Of a DNA stretch of 64,000 nt, positions 1 to 13,290 are shown one piece after another. The notes under the pieces were generated by a model that worked only from the letters and a program-made list of their open reading frames with translations, was not told the origin of the DNA and did no database searches. The stretch lies in contig NC_079205.1 in the NCBI RefSeq assembly GCF_026745355.1, positions 45,265,058 through 45,329,057 of the forward strand. Direction: 5' to 3'. Source of the DNA: Beta vulgaris subsp. vulgaris (Eukaryota; Streptophyta; Magnoliopsida; Caryophyllales; Amaranthaceae). Both the position numbers and the translations under genes were made by a program. Position 1 is the stretch's first letter. Every line of letters starts with the position of its first letter.

Positions 1-49
1 AATGTCATGTTTACCAAAAAAAAATTGCATAAAAACATTCAATGACTAT

Positions 50-493
50 TAGGGGTGTGCAAAGTGTAAGGTCGGACCGGAATTTCAACCAGACCGAATC
101 CGATCTGGTCCACCGAAAATCAAGATTCTGGGTTTGCGGTCTGGTCCGGTCCAAATGCGAAAAATTTATGCCCGGACGGACTGACAGTAAATTCTGCAAT
201 TTTTAGTTAAAAAAAAAAATAGTTTAAAGGTTAAAAATAATTTCAAAGTTATGAAATTAGAAAGCTAAATATCTACTCTTTATGAACCTTAATATTATCG
301 TCCAATAAAAAAAAACTTAATATTATCGTTAGAATTATTAAATTTTAATGTATCTAATTTATAAATATGTATAAATCTAAATAATTTTATTTTTGAAAAA
401 AATACAAATTTCAGTCCCGATCCTAAAACAAAATTAGATTCTGATCCACCGATCTAATCGATTTTGATCCGATCCTGGACCAATGCACACCCT
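50..493. mobile_element. Small non-autonomous hAT-like element
   Basis: The ends are inverted repeats: TAGGGGTGTGCA on the left and TGCACACCCT on the right. A 5-bp direct repeat ACTAT (45-49 and 494-498) flanks them; hAT elements usually make 8 bp, so the duplication is short or decayed. Subterminal sequence on both sides is rich in GGTC/GACC words, as in the other hAT-like elements of this window. There is no transposase coding. It may sit inside the LINE relic that begins just to its right. Confidence 0.6.
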
Positions 494-539
494 ACTATAA
501 CAAACAATTCCCTTGCTTTTCTCTTAGCAACTTCCAAGA

Positions 540-3500
540 TGTTGTGAGGTTGCTACTGATGCTAGTAAAGTTCAGCTTGCTACACACACCCTGCCACACC
601 TATATACCCCACTTACTCAACCTATCAGTAGTAGCCAACTTGTTATGCAGCCCAAGCCAAAGAATAAAGTTACTCTTTGGAGCAGCAACATTATTACAAA
701 TGACTTTCCTCCAGTGCACCCTATCAAACTCCCGTGACAGAAGCCTATAAGTTTTCCTTAATGAGAACTTGGGTCCAATAGAGAGTTTGCCAATCACCTA
801 TTTCATTCAACCAATCCCTTGTACTTGTAATTTTCCTTAGTAGCCAGGAACATTGGGTACTAATTCTCACCGTGGCATAAGTATATCTCTTGATATAGTA
901 GGCATGAACCCACTTTACCCAAAGCTTATCTCTTCTAAACTCAATTGCCCACAACAACTTTAGCATAACTGCTTTGTTCCAGATTTCCATATTAACAATA
1001 TTCCACCCTCTGCACTTTTAGGCATTTGCTAAGTGCTCCAAGCAACAGCAACTTTCTTGGATTCATCTGTTTTCATTGTCCACAAGAACCTTCTGCACAC
1101 ACTCTCAACAACTTAAATAATTTTCTTAAAAAGGGGGAAAATGTGGTCCAGTAGTCTTGCATGCTACTAAGCAAACTCTTCACTAATTGCAACCTCCCTG
1201 CATAAGAAAGTAATTGGGCCATCCAAGTCTGAGCTCTTTGTGTGATCTTCTCAATCACTGGCTTACTTTGAGCATATGTCAGCTTCTTAGAGCTTAATGG
1301 CACCCCTAGATATTTAAAAGGCAACTCACCAACTGGCATCTACTATTGCAGCAAGATCTCTAGCGGCATCTGCATACACCCCACTCTCATAGAGGTTACT
1401 CTTCTCAACACTTACAGCTAAACCCAAAGCTTTAGAAAACTATGAAAAGGCCTTGACCATCACATCAATTGAGCTATATCAACTCTACAAAACATTAACA
1501 AATGATATACAAACATAAGATGGGTAATCTTAAGCTTTTCACAATTAGGATGATAGTTAAAGACTTAAAGTTTGGGTCCTTTTGCAAATTATTCACGCAT
1601 CTACTTAGATACTCCATACTCAAAGCAAAAAGGAAAGGGGAGACAAGATCCCCCTGCCTTAACTAGGGCTGGCAAAAACTGACCCAACCTGATAACCCGA
1701 CCTGAAAATTTTGGGTTTGGGTTGAGATTTTCGACCTGAAAAAAAAAAAATGGGTCGACCCAACCCGACCTGAAAATATAATGGGTTAGGTTCAGGTTGA
1801 CCTTTTGAACCTGAAAATAACCCGAGATGACCTGATTTAAAAGTAACTTATATTGTGTAAGGTTAGCCCTTAGCCGGTTATGTTATAATATTGGGCCAAG
1901 CTCAACTCACTTCAACCTGAAAATTCCGACTTTAAATGTTGAAACTTAAACATGTTACATGTACAAAACCTTTCTGAATTAAGTTGGCAGTTTTTTTTAC
2001 CATTGGATATTTAGATTTTTATTTCAGGTCATTTTGGGTTGGTTTCGGGTCAACCCGAAAAATATAAGGTCAGGTTTGGGTTGAGGTTTTCGACCTGAAA
2101 TATAAATCAGGTCGGGTTTGGGTCAAGGATAAGTGACCTGAAATATTAATCAGGTCAACTTGAAACTGACCCAACCCGACCTGATTGCCATCCCTAGCCT
2201 TAACCCCTTCTTAACATTAGATGGTTTAGAAAGGACCCCATTTATAAGAATAGAATATGAAACAGATCTTACACACTCCATTATCCACCCAATAAACTGC
2301 CCAGAAACCCCAGCTCATGGAGCAGCTTTTCTAAGTAGCCCCACTCTACCAAGTCATAAGCTTTCCTAATATCAACTTTCATTGGACATCTAAGAGACAT
2401 GTGAGCCCTAAAGTACCCCCCTAATTAGCTCAATAGCTAATAAAAATATTATTTGTAATATGCCTGTCAGGAATAAAACCCTGACTGAGCATCACATACC
2501 ACTTCACCAATCACATCCTGAAGTCTGTTTGTCAAGATTTTAGAGATAATATTGTACATGACTGAGCAACAGACTATGGGCCTGAAATCCTTCACCTTAC
2601 AAGCATTGACCACCTTAGGGACTAAGGTAACTGCTGTACAATTCGTAGGTTTATGCATATATGACTTAACAAAAAAAGCCTGAATTGCAACATAAATGTC
2701 GTATTTAATAATGTTCCATCTTTTTTTAAAGAACATTGCATTATGCCATCTAAACCAAGATCTTTATCATCTCCAATACCTTGCAAGGCATAATCAATTT
2801 CATCGGTGGTAGTATTTCCCTGATCAAAGAAGCACGAGCCTGAGCAGACAACCTCTTCCCATCTCTAACAATAGTTAAGTCTATGCTAGGTACAACACAA
2901 GCATTAGTGCCCAAGAGCGTCTTGTAAAATTCAGAATTTCATCTCTAATCCCCTAAGCTTAGAAATAGATGAGAAGCGGAATTCTATTTTTAGAATATCT
3001 AGCTTTGGTAGCAGTGAAGAAAAACTTAGTATTTGCAACCCCTAGCTTCAGCCAGTTGATACGAGATTTCTGCCTCAATGTTTTATCTTCTACCTTAGAA
3101 CAATGCCTCAATTCTTCTAAATACTCCTCTCATCTGAGCTACTTCAGCCAAGTCAAAATCATATTGACAATGAACATCATCAAGTTGCTTCCTCAAAAGG
3201 GTCACTTTATCATGAGCTTTTCCAAACTGCTGCTTATGCATTCTTTTCAACTCCCTTTTAACAGCTTGCATTTTTACCCACACATTCTGAAGTTTAATGG
3301 TCAACCATAACATTAAGGAACCTGAAAGGTCTCCCCCCTCCTCTATGATCCATGTTCATATCAGAAATCAATGGAGAGTGACCTCGCACTCAGGTGCTAA
3401 GTAATTAACAAACACATCTTCATACATCCCCAACCGTGCTTGGTTGACAAAAGCCTTGTCAATTATGCTCAAAATTCTATACTCCCCTATGCTACTATTT

Positions 3501-4060
3501 GACCAAGAGTAATACAAACCAGTACTCTTTACTTCTAATAGGCTTGTAGTCAACAAGAACTCTTCAAAGTCAATAGTTCAGCTTTTGTAACCAATGCACC
3601 ATTCGTCCCCTCATCAGAGTGGTTCCATATTAAAGTCACCTATCACAATTATAGGCATCTGCCCATATACATGAGCTTGCGGAGTACTCCACAATTCCCT
3701 CCTGTCAATTACAGAATGTAACCCATAAACAGCCACAAGCTTGAAACAGTGCCTCCCACTTTGCAGACTACAGACCATGAATTGCTCTTGCACATCAATG
3801 AGTTGCATAGTCTCATTAGTATGCTACCAGCCAATCCAAATCCTCCCCCTAGGAGGGTGACTATAATTACAGAACCATGACCAGCCTTTGCCAAAAAAAT
3901 TCTGCACCTTCCCAACATTATGACACCTAACTCTTGTTTCTAACAAAACACAGTTCCACCTTATGAGAAGATAAAAAATATTTGACCTCTTTTATCTCAA
4001 AGTGATCATTCATCCCTCTAACATTCCAAGATGTACAGAACATTATGATAAATAAGGGTT
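540..4060 (-). pseudogene. LINE ORF2 relic: endonuclease, reverse transcriptase, zf-RVT
   Basis: The pieces appear in family order on the minus strand. A WNVRGMN motif near 4030 and IVIGDFNMEP near 3620 mark the apurinic-type endonuclease that nicks target DNA. FRPIVCCSVMYNIISKIL and DAQSGF (2736-2467) mark the reverse transcriptase fingers. FKYLGVPLSS, then AGRLQLVKSLLSS (1339-1073), mark the thumb region. PKSNFILWLGLHNKLAT (797-600) is the zf-RVT domain. The catalytic F/YADD box, expected near 1500, is destroyed. Stops, frameshifts and the 533-bp hAT insertion make it non-functional. Confidence 0.8.
1664..2196. mobile_element. Non-autonomous hAT element with perfect 8-bp TSD
   Basis: The terminal inverted repeats are TAGGGCTGGCAA and TTGCCATCCCTA. 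The 8-bp duplication GCCTTAAC lies exactly outside both ends (1656-1663 and 2197-2204), which is diagnostic for hAT. The 533-bp body is made of CGACCTGA/TCAGGTCG-like words in both orientations and codes for nothing. It inserted into the LINE relic, so it is younger than that copy. Confidence 0.92.
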
Positions 4061-4212
4061 AGGTCCCTTGGCACCCCCAACTCCAGCTGCTCAATAATCC
4101 TGGCAGATTGAAAAGACATATATTTAGATTTCTTTGTTACTATCTTCCACACTCCTTCCAGTGAGTTCTGAGTTCTGCCTTTGAGTAGGAACTATTGGCG
4201 TGACTACTAGAG

Positions 4213-5282
4213 TCACATTATCGGGGGGGGGGGGGGGGTTAGTCCCTCATGAGAAGGTCCAGCACCCATACCCTCCCCAATAGCACCCTCTAAGACTTCA
4301 CTAGTGGAGGGAGAAATATCGTTTGCAGGAAGAATAGGCTCCTTTTGTAAGTCATTTGCCCCTTTTGCAACCCACCTTTGAGTAACCTTTTTTGGGTTAT
4401 TAGTTCCTCTCACAAGAATATCCCACTTGTTGACAGAAGGGGGGAAACCAGTCATACACAAGTCATTGTTTAAAGACTACCCCATTAGAATCAGCAATAC
4501 TAATTTCAGTATGTATGACAACAGTAACATCCATTTCCACCATAATTCTAGCAAAAGAAATTCCCAATTACTTGGTTACATCACTACCAATTCTACTCAA
4601 TGGCTCAGACTCCAGCATTAAGTGGTAGGTTAGGCAACTTAATCCAAATAGGAATTACCCTCAACACTTCTTTTTGGAAATTAAAGTTTGAAGTCCATTG
4701 CTTCACTATCATGGCTTTCCCAAAAAAACAAATGACGACCTGAGTACAGGAATTGAAGATTCCAACTTAACCACATAATAACCCTCATCATGTTTAAAAA
4801 CTTTAAAATTACTTTTAGGAGCCCATTGAGCTTTACAGTAATTAGTTATGGCCACCATACTAGGGTTTTTGCCCTATTACATATACAATAAGTATTTTCC
4901 CAGTTTCTAGTCATGCGATCAACATCACTCTTAACAACTCGAGCAACTAATTCACCATTCACTATCGGAGCAACTAATTCACCATTAACTGTCAGAGCAA
5001 CAAAACTAAGATTCATACCTTTATTTAAAAGTCTACTCTGGGTAAACTCTTCCAGTTATTGCGAGCTTCCTCCACCAATGATACATCTTTCTCCATTACT
5101 ACAGTAACTGGATTCGTGATCTCAGACACCAGAATCTCCACTTTGACACTTCGAGTTACTGTTCCATTGCCATTTGTATAATCTGCACCAACAACTTGCT
5201 TTTGAGAGCTCGAAGAAGCTTTCCCATTACTTCCTGTTCTTGTCGCCAACTCACTAGCACCAGAGTTCTTTTTCCGGCGCAT
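4213..5282 (-). pseudogene. LINE ORF1 (gag-like) relic
   Basis: The first 85 residues from 5282 are basic and serine-rich and end in NNWKSLPRVDF, after which a stop interrupts the frame. Further shifted pieces follow as far as 4213, including the stretch WDILVRGTNNPKK. Plant LINE ORF1 proteins coat the element RNA and begin with this kind of low-complexity basic region before a DUF4283 domain. The DUF4283 core is only weakly visible here and no CCHC knuckle was found. Assignment rests mainly on position upstream of the endonuclease relic in the same orientation. Confidence 0.55.
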
Positions 5283-5907
5283 TTGACCACCAGGTGCACA
5301 ATAACACTTTCACCTTATCATGCGCCTGGAGAGCTTGTTCGTACAAGTTTGTATAGATTGCACTTAAAATGAAAATAGATAGGTAGTATTAATCTATCTA
5401 TACCTGCTTGGTCATCTAGAACCTCGACATTCTAGGGTCTGAATAACATTCATATTAGAAAATTTTAAGGGAGTAAGAACGCAAAAGGAAATAGATAAGA
5501 AGCAGGATCTCACAGCTAGAAAATCTCTCTTATTATCATCAATAGCCAATCTCAAAGAATTATTGCACAGATGACACCTTAATCTTCAAGTCATGCAACT
5601 TAACCTAGAACGCCAAAATCTCCATTATGAAATTTCAGAAATGCGAAGAAAATACTACAGATATCGCTGCGAATAGCTCATGAACTACAACATCTAAATC
5701 ATTTACATTCGACAACTAAAAAGTTAGCAAATATCTACATTTTGTAAACAAGTTGCCTGAGATCCTACAACATTACAACACACGAAATAATCCAGGCCCA
5801 AACAGAATTAACAAAACTTCCCCTTGATATAATGGAGTGGGGAAACCATCTAAATTGACAGGTCACAAAGAAGAGAAATTAAAACTTACATACATTTACC
5901 AACATGT
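5283..5907. other. Spacer between LINE relic and IPUT1 stop codon
   Basis: This stretch lies 3' of the IPUT1 stop and must hold its 3' UTR. I see no open frame, no clear AATAAA-type signal on the minus strand and no recognisable repeat. Confidence 0.5.
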
Positions 5908-8900
5908 CTACCTTGTCCACGGCACATCTCGGTCATCAAGCCCTTTCAAGAAGGACTGAATAGCAAGGTGTTCTGATGCATAAGTCATAAAAGCAGCCAA
6001 AACTATGCCGCCCACAACCATCAAACCTAGTCTGCAAAAGGGGATAGCATCTGTTAGACATGCAGAAATTTACATCTGAGTCTCAAATCTGCCAAGAAAA
6101 AAGCATGCCTAATTTACGAAATCATCAGCAGGGTTAGAAATTTGCGTGTTCATAAAAAACTCTTCATACAAGCAACAAATATGGTGAGCTGTGAAATTTC
6201 AAGGACTGATTTATAACTTCACAGTTCAGAAAGTATGAATTTTCTACAGGAACTGAACCATGTGGGATCTAACTGGACCGACTAGAGGTAGGGGTATGAG
6301 AAGGTCAATATGCTAAGCGCCTTCCCCTCTAATTTATTTCATACTTTATATAAAATCTACATTATGGATATGTAAAAATATATGAGATAGTTCTTGTAGT
6401 ATAAGAAGATAGTTGCATATTCACGAACCAAATTTGGGTTCAATGGATATGTATAAATTCTTAATTCATTGCATATATTATGAACCAGGAGGGAGACATG
6501 TGAAGAGAATTACTGTCTAGAGGGAATGGATATTGAACATCACAATTCTGTTGGCTACGAGTATGAGTTTTGAAGTTGTGTATAAGGTGACACCCATAGG
6601 GTAAGTAAATGCTATAGCATAGGCATCTCAAAATTGTCCTTAGTCCATAAAAGTTGTTCGAACTAAGATTAATAATTATGAAGACTTGCAATATACAATG
6701 GACAATGAATTTCCACGAACCGAAAGGAATACGCAATTGTAAATTATTTTTCCCCAGTTTGGTTCTTCACAGGAAAAGAGAAGGTAAAAAGAATTTCTTT
6801 TAGAAAAAAGAAGAAAACAGAAGGGGAGAGGATGGAAAGGAGAAAAGAAAGAGGAAGCTGAGTTAGGAAAGAAATACAGGCATTTCCTCCTTTAAAAGGA
6901 AAATATTATTCATCTTTGGGAGCTTTATTGTCCTCCTTCAACTCTTCAAGGAAACAGTTTCCCACCATTGACAAACCAAAGAAAAGCGGGAAACAACTTT
7001 TCCAACATATAATCTTTCTGCCAACCAAACACTCTTTAAGACAAACTTCATATATTGCCCAATGCCTAATAAGCATGCTAAATGAATATCTAAAGATGAC
7101 ACGCAGAATTTGAAAGAGGCGCTTATGATTTTACAACTCAAGCGCTTCATAGTACATGCCACTTGAGTGCTAAGGATTTCTAATAACCAAGGCCTCACTT
7201 GGACACGATTTTGCACCTTGAAGTCAGGACTTATTCCTATAATGTAGAGCATCTCTACCAAAAGCAAAAGTTCAAGTACCAATTTTAAGGCAAAGAGAAG
7301 GGAGGGTGTGCAGATTTGCCAATATTGGTAATGATGAGATTACTCAACAACAATAGGCCTCTTGTTGTTTAGCTTGTACAACCCTAATCCGTAAGTTAAA
7401 TGAAGTGCATGACTCAAAATAGACGTAGATGATAGAACCAAAAACCTATTTAAATTATTCAAGATTAACCTCTCAAAATAACTGCAAATGTGCCACATAC
7501 CTCACAAACAAAGCAGTAATTCCAAGAAGGAAAGGCAATGATGGTGCTGCAATTGCTAGAAGAACCATTCCCAATCCATAATATAGTACTGCAGCATCAA
7601 AAGAGGACACCTGCCGCTGATGACCTAAGACAAGCAAGAACCAGAAAAAACATAAGGAGCAGGTAACGCTTGGGTTACATAAACAGGAGAAATACATCAG
7701 ATATTACAGACCTTTCCCAGAATCATAATCTAAAGATTCAGGATCAGACGAATAAGATCTGGCTTGGATGGCTTTTACTTTTCCCCACTGCTGAAGCAGC
7801 CGTAGATAGCCTCCAAATAGTAGGAAGAAGATAGTAAAAGTCCACTCGTACATAAGTAGTAACCCGATCCAGGGCAGCACTTGTCGTGGAACAATCAGAA
7901 GAGCCAGTCCAAGAGATATAACAAAAGCTAGAAGGCACACAGAGATTGACATTCCTCCAAGAAACCAAGGAACCTTGGATAGAAAACCACTGTAAAGCTG
8001 TTCAAACATCAAAGAAAGAATGTAAGACATACATGGAGCTCCTATGAATGAGAGAAGTGAGTAGCTTAGCATCAATGTAACAGCATATAGCTCATATCTT
8101 CAGCGATGTTTTCTCTAATAACAGCTTAACAGCCCTAAAATATGAACCTTAAGGAGAAACAGACCTGTTGACTGGAGTTTGTGGCTGATGAGGACACTGC
8201 AGCAAATGGAATCATAATACCAGTTCTTAATCTGAGAGCAAGGTGTCTCATACGGTCACACAATGAAGGTCTACAAAGCGACCCAAAAAATTCGAAGGCC
8301 TACAAACCAATTTCGTCGTTCTCAGATCCAACAACATTTTCAACTTATGATCTAAGAAAACACAAATCAACAGTCCTACCAGAAGAAAAGAATGGTGGTA
8401 AAGGAAGATCAGACCAAGGAAAGGGAGCAGAAATAGAACTTTGACCAAGAGTTCATCTTGAGAATTTCTTCCTCCCGCAGTTCCAGGTAGAGATTCCTCA
8501 ACCCTCTGCCTAATGTCCTGCAGTATCAGGAGAATTGTAAATCCATGCATTAAGTTTAACTTGCTTAACAGATTCCTTCACTGTTGCAAACAATTACAGC
8601 TCCGATACTACAACAGGTTTGATAAAAAAACAAACTGCACACACTATAACAGGCGAGCTTCTCAACAAAACACAAACCAATCAAGCTTTAACCCACAAGG
8701 TGAAATTGGCTACATAAACTATTACTGATATATATAAGAAATTCCAATCAAATATATACTGGTTGTTGATTGCCTTACTAGACCCTCCAGTACTAGGTTT
8801 AAAGGGTAAACAGTGACGATAAACAAGAAAGTGGCCAAGATCCAAGAATGTCGGACAGATAAACAACGATAACAATAGACATGGAGAGCAGAGACAAGCT

Positions 8901-11900
8901 CATACACATTAATATACAAAGATGTAGATGATACTGCATGATTGTGTACTGACTACATAGAGAAAGTAACTATAGTAAAGTAAGGAACAGATGCAAATAC
9001 CTGCCAGAGATCAACAGGTTTCACCAGCCAGGCTGTCCACCAATCCCATGGTTTCAGGGGACCAAGAGTATAATGAATAACACGAAGTTCATTCTCATCT
9101 ACCATCCACTGCATCTCAAAGCAAAAAAAAATAGAATTCCCTAATCACTGATATAATGTGAATCGATTTGCATACTGTTGTCCAAGATAAGCCAAGATCT
9201 TAATATTCATGATAGCCCCAGTCCCCAGAAGGGGGAGATTGAAACATCATTCAGAAATAATAGATGAAAACAATTCAAGCATCAAGAGGTATTGGATGTC
9301 TTTTCAAAGAACTAAATACCTTGTTAGCAAGCATGTACAGACCAACATCAGCATTATAGAGAGTAGAGAGGCGCTCCATCTCTGGAACTGGTCTAGATTT
9401 CAACTCTTCAGGTGACATATTAGGATCAAATAAACGCGCATCGGCAAATCCAGCATAATAGGAATTCAAAAACCCTTGATCTCCTGAGAAAACCAATACA
9501 GTGGAAGTGAAAACATTAAACAAGTGTAAAATTAAGGTGACGAATGAACTGATACATATCAGTGAAAGGGAAAAGAATTCAGCATCAATCTCGTGACATG
9601 AAAGATATCCATGTAAGTGAGAGTAATAAACAGCACAAAACCTCTAAGATAAGTCAAACTACAAACAGTAAATAACATCATATGACCAAGTATTCTGTGC
9701 TTTATAATAGAGAAAGGTCTTGTCTTCATAAAAAGGGAACATCATATTCCCAAAACAACTCAAAGCGCACAATCGTTACAGCAACATAACAAATAGACGA
9801 GAGTGAAATCTCTCACTATTCTCAGATTATAAAGGAGAGGCATCTATTATATTCCATTTACTCCAAGAAGCCAACTTTAGTGCTATTAAAGTAGTGGGTA
9901 AAATAAAATAAAAAAACTTTGATCTCAGATAGCAAAGGACAACCATAATTTTTGAAGTGGGGGCGTTAAAAATAGAAGACGGCAGCACATTTAGTCCTGG
10001 TATGATTAGATGTAAGTTGGCCATAGATCTTCCCATTCATTCAGAGGGACACATCATTTAATTACCCACATTCATAAAACTTCAGTCCCTAAGAAATTGC
10101 AAGCATACTATGAAAAATAGGAAGCTTTATCCAGAAGAAGGTAAGAGAAATTTTCATATTCATGTCTTACATAAATACCTTTTTAGTTTTTGCCATCTGA
10201 TGATGATGTTTTATTTACGCATACTTGCATAAAAGTTGTTTTATAAGGCAATTAAGGCTACCTGTTGAAACATTTCCATGACTGTCATCTAAGTTCGACT
10301 TCCATGGATTAATTCGGTGAGCTTGGACTAGTTGAACCAGAGAAGGCCTTTGAGTAGATTGAGAAGGTTTAAACTCTTATTTAATACAAGGCACCGTAAT
10401 GCAGGGAGAACTTTTGAAGGAGGGAAATATCCAATGGCTGTAGACAGTCACAGAATAGGATAAAAATGTTCTTTTTATTTATCATAAAAGGTTTTTCTTT
10501 TTGTTTGTTTGGGTTGGGATGGTGGGGGGGGGGGGGGGGAGAAGAAAGAGCTCACTATCTACTATGATCAAATAGCAATCATTGTCTGCTTCTATGAAGA
10601 ACCAACGCAAGACAGCCAGTTACCTCATAAGTTACTTCTTCGACATTAAAAAAACACTTTCCTTGTCCCCCCCCCCCCCCAATCAGATTAGTGGTAGTGA
10701 ACCATGGAAGACAAAAGAGTAGCTTGACATGTAAAAGCATCAGTTACATATCCTAAACCAATTTGTATGTACAAAATCCCCATTTTTTAAAATGCCAACA
10801 ATATGCAGTCGAGAATAAGACAAAAAGAGATGGGTGGCTCTCTCATAGTACTCATCCTGAAATTGGAGTTATTGGTAAATCTAAAAAGATAAAAAAATGG
10901 CAATGCTGCAAATTGCAATCCTGGTGAAATAAGAGGCTCATGGCTCACCCGAAAAGAGAGGCCAAAGTCAGAAGACTGTATCGCCACAATTTAAGCATGT
11001 AATTCTTTTTGTATTAGCTGCACCACGCTAAATTCTAGCTCATAAACTTATCTGTTAGCACCGCAGCAACCAACAATATCCATATGTTACTTATAGCTCA
11101 ATCTTAAACCTATCTTATACACCTAAAAAGCCATGCCATTGTATGGATCAATCCAACAGATTCAAATAACAATAAACCAGGTCCAATTCTCCCTAGAAAT
11201 TTGAATAGAGGTTACTCTTTGGAGCAGATAGTCAACACAATTAATTTTCAAATGCTTTTTGTTAGTGGATTTGTAGTTGATGACACACACAATTCCCCAC
11301 TAACCAACACTAACCACCCCTTATTCCCAAAAAGCAGGAGAAAAGTGCCCCTCCTATAGTCCTATGTCCCTCTTGCCAACAGAATTCCCTCTTCTTAAGT
11401 CTCTGCTTGCAGCCAAATTGTGATGTTTCAATTGATAAAGAAACCTCAAACATCAACACTAGCAGTTTCATATCTTCTTTCAAAAAGAATACCCTCACTA
11501 TTTAAGACTAAAACATGCAAACATTTAGATTGTTATCACTACAAGTCTCTTGTAGCCCAAGAAGGAACTAATAGGTTAAGATATTACCTCCAGTATAAGA
11601 AGGCAAAGTACCAACTTTCTTCAGCATGTCATTAAAAAGCATTTTAGATGGTTCAACAACCAACACTCCAGAATTAAGTCTTTCAGAATGCTTCAGGTTA
11701 GCACAGAACTTCCCGCATTTAAAGAGATCCTCAATGTTCTTGATCACAATCGTATCCGCATCAAGATATACAACTGTACAACATGCAGTTAACTTAACAT
11801 TGAGTAATTCAAATGTAAAATGAATTATTATAGGCAGAAAGCAAAAAGCAAAGTATCACATATCAGAAAACCAATTACCCTTTTCATAATTGGTCATGTT

Positions 11901-13092
11901 GAATATCTTGAGCTTTGTATAAACACCCCAAAACCTTGTCGGACGAACACGGTTGGGATTCTGCAGTAGAGAGATCATCTCCACTATCCAGCCATCAGCC
12001 TGTTAAAAAAAAAAACTCTCATTTATTTATAACCTTCTTAACTGCATCACCATCAAAAGATGCTCGTGTACAATGCAAAACAACAGCACCACAATACAAA
12101 CTAAAGAAAGTCGCTCAGACAATAATTCACCAAAACAAGAACAGCCACATAATGATGATAAATTATTTTGCACAATAGAAAATTAAACAGGGCCTATTTT
12201 TAAACCAAACAAGGTACTGCCCCAGTATATAGAGTTAAGCTTCAAGAGAGTATCCCTGACCATAATATTAGCTTCTACACAAGAAAAGTCACATATAAAC
12301 TTTAGCCTGAAATTAGAGCACCACATCATTTAATGACCCTTATGAGGCGCTCCCATATATATATATAAAAGAAGCCCTACTCACAAGAGCACAGACCAGT
12401 AGTTTCCATTAAGCCCATTATTCCAACACCACAAACTGCAGATTACATCAGAACATATATATGACAAAAGAAGTAGAGAATCAACAAAATCTACCATTAA
12501 CATAGTCCAAACGTTACTAATCAGCTCCAGCACCATCAATAATCCTATGATGTAACAATTTCTATCCACTAATCACAAAGTTCCTCACTTACCACTGTTG
12601 TTCTCCCTATATTCTCATCTCCCCAGAATTTTACAAGCCAAAACAAAAACCTAAGCAACCCAAAGTGTACTACTATAAAGTAAGCAAAAATGTTAAATCC
12701 AACAACAACAACAAAGCCTTAGTTCCAAAATGATTTTGGTTGGTCTAAGTGCTAACATGAATCATCATAAGAAATCGTTTTCATGATATATGAAACAATA
12801 AACGTAAGGGAAAATAGAGAGCAAATATAGAAGATACCTCGAGAAGGGTTTTGGCATAATCAGAAACACCATCAGAAACCAAAACCACCATATCTTTCTT
12901 GGAACCTGTGTCACGAATTGACTTCCCTAAAACTCTAACACCCAAAACGAACTCATCACCATACAATAATGTCACATAAGCTTCCTTGGTAGATTGGGAC
13001 CTTTTTGCATCTATACGCAGAATAGAAGATTGCAACAGTAAAAAACACAAGATTAAAGTAAACCCATGATTCAAAATCCTGAATTTCACCAT
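5908..13092 (-). CDS. IPUT1: Inositol phosphorylceramide glucuronosyltransferase (GT8), 10 exons
   Basis: The coding exons in transcript order are 13092-12838, 11999-11879, 11773-11588, 9483-9320, 9108-9001, 8517-8380, 8299-8165, 7997-7712, 7624-7501 and 6031-5908. Together they give 1641 nt, or 546 residues. All introns are GT-AG and the frame is kept throughout. The enzyme adds glucuronic acid to inositol phosphorylceramide in the Golgi, the first sugar of GIPC sphingolipids. Residues 1-29 form a signal or anchor segment. The GT8 domain has EAYVTLLYGDEF, the metal-binding DAD at 130-132, LNSGVLVVEP, GGDQGFLNSYY and HYTLGPLKPWDWW (His254). The C-terminal part is multi-pass membrane, with FGGYLRLLQQWGK and a final helix before SFLKGLDD. 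The length is close to Arabidopsis PGSIP6 (At5g18480). The ATG at 13092 precedes the hydrophobic segment. Exon 7 is recovered only by splicing an 80-bp intron; reading through it leads to a stop. Confidence 0.95.
6032..7500 (-). other. IPUT1 intron 9 (1469 bp)
   Basis: This is the last and second longest intron. The GT donor lies against 7500 and the AG acceptor at 6032-6033. It is AT-rich with a purine-rich stretch near 6770-6870. I found no gene or recognisable transposon termini inside it. Confidence 0.8.
9484..11587 (-). other. IPUT1 intron 3 (2104 bp) with G16 and C14 runs
   Basis: This is the longest intron of the gene. It contains a run of 16 G at 10524-10539 and a run of 14 C at 10667-10680, about 130 bp apart. 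I found no open frame matching a known family and no clean transposon ends. Homopolymers this long are prone to miscounting in assembly. Confidence 0.75.
12000..12837 (-). other. IPUT1 intron 1 (838 bp)
   Basis: The intron lies between the first exon (ends SDYAKTLLE) and the second (begins ADGWIVE). The phase is 0 and the GT and AG dinucleotides are present on the minus strand. It is AT-rich and I see no embedded feature. Confidence 0.85.
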
Positions 13093-13282
13093 AATTGTCG
13101 AGCAATTTGGGTGAACTCAGGTGGGTTTTTCCTGTTTTTGTGTGTTATGAGGAGAGAAAAATAGCGAGTAAAAGTGTTATTTTTGTGCAGTTTTTTCTGG
13201 GTTTGATTAATGAACAAAGATCAAGAGCAAGGAGTTGAATATTCAAAGATGGGTAGTTTAAGGATTTGGTTGACTGCTGAGA

Positions 13283-13290
13283 TATTTAAA
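13283..13290 (-). promoter_or_regulatory. Possible TATA element of IPUT1
   Basis: The minus strand reads TTTAAATA about 190 bp upstream of the ATG, a plausible distance for a core promoter with a short 5' UTR. AT-rich matches like this are common by chance in this DNA, so support is weak. Confidence 0.2.

Larger units (their letters stand above)
540..5282 (-). mobile_element. Decayed L1-type LINE, 5' end at right
   Basis: Minus-strand fragments follow the order of a plant L1 element: a basic gag-like N-terminus near 5282, endonuclease pieces at 4060-3370, reverse transcriptase pieces from 3090 to 1073, and a zinc-binding zf-RVT segment at 990-600. Every piece has stops or frameshifts, so it is an old dead copy. 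A hAT element with a perfect target duplication splits the reverse transcriptase part. No terminal duplication was found; the 3' end may lie left of the window or under the element at 50-493. Confidence 0.8.

Noticed and set aside
8100..8260. IPUT1 looked truncated by an in-frame stop after exon 6
   Set aside because: Splicing an 80-bp GT-AG intron (8300-8379) restores the conserved frame with the motif AFEFFGS and removes the stop.
8181..8444. Plus-strand 87-codon frame within IPUT1
   Set aside because: It is the shadow of exons 6-7 of the minus-strand gene.
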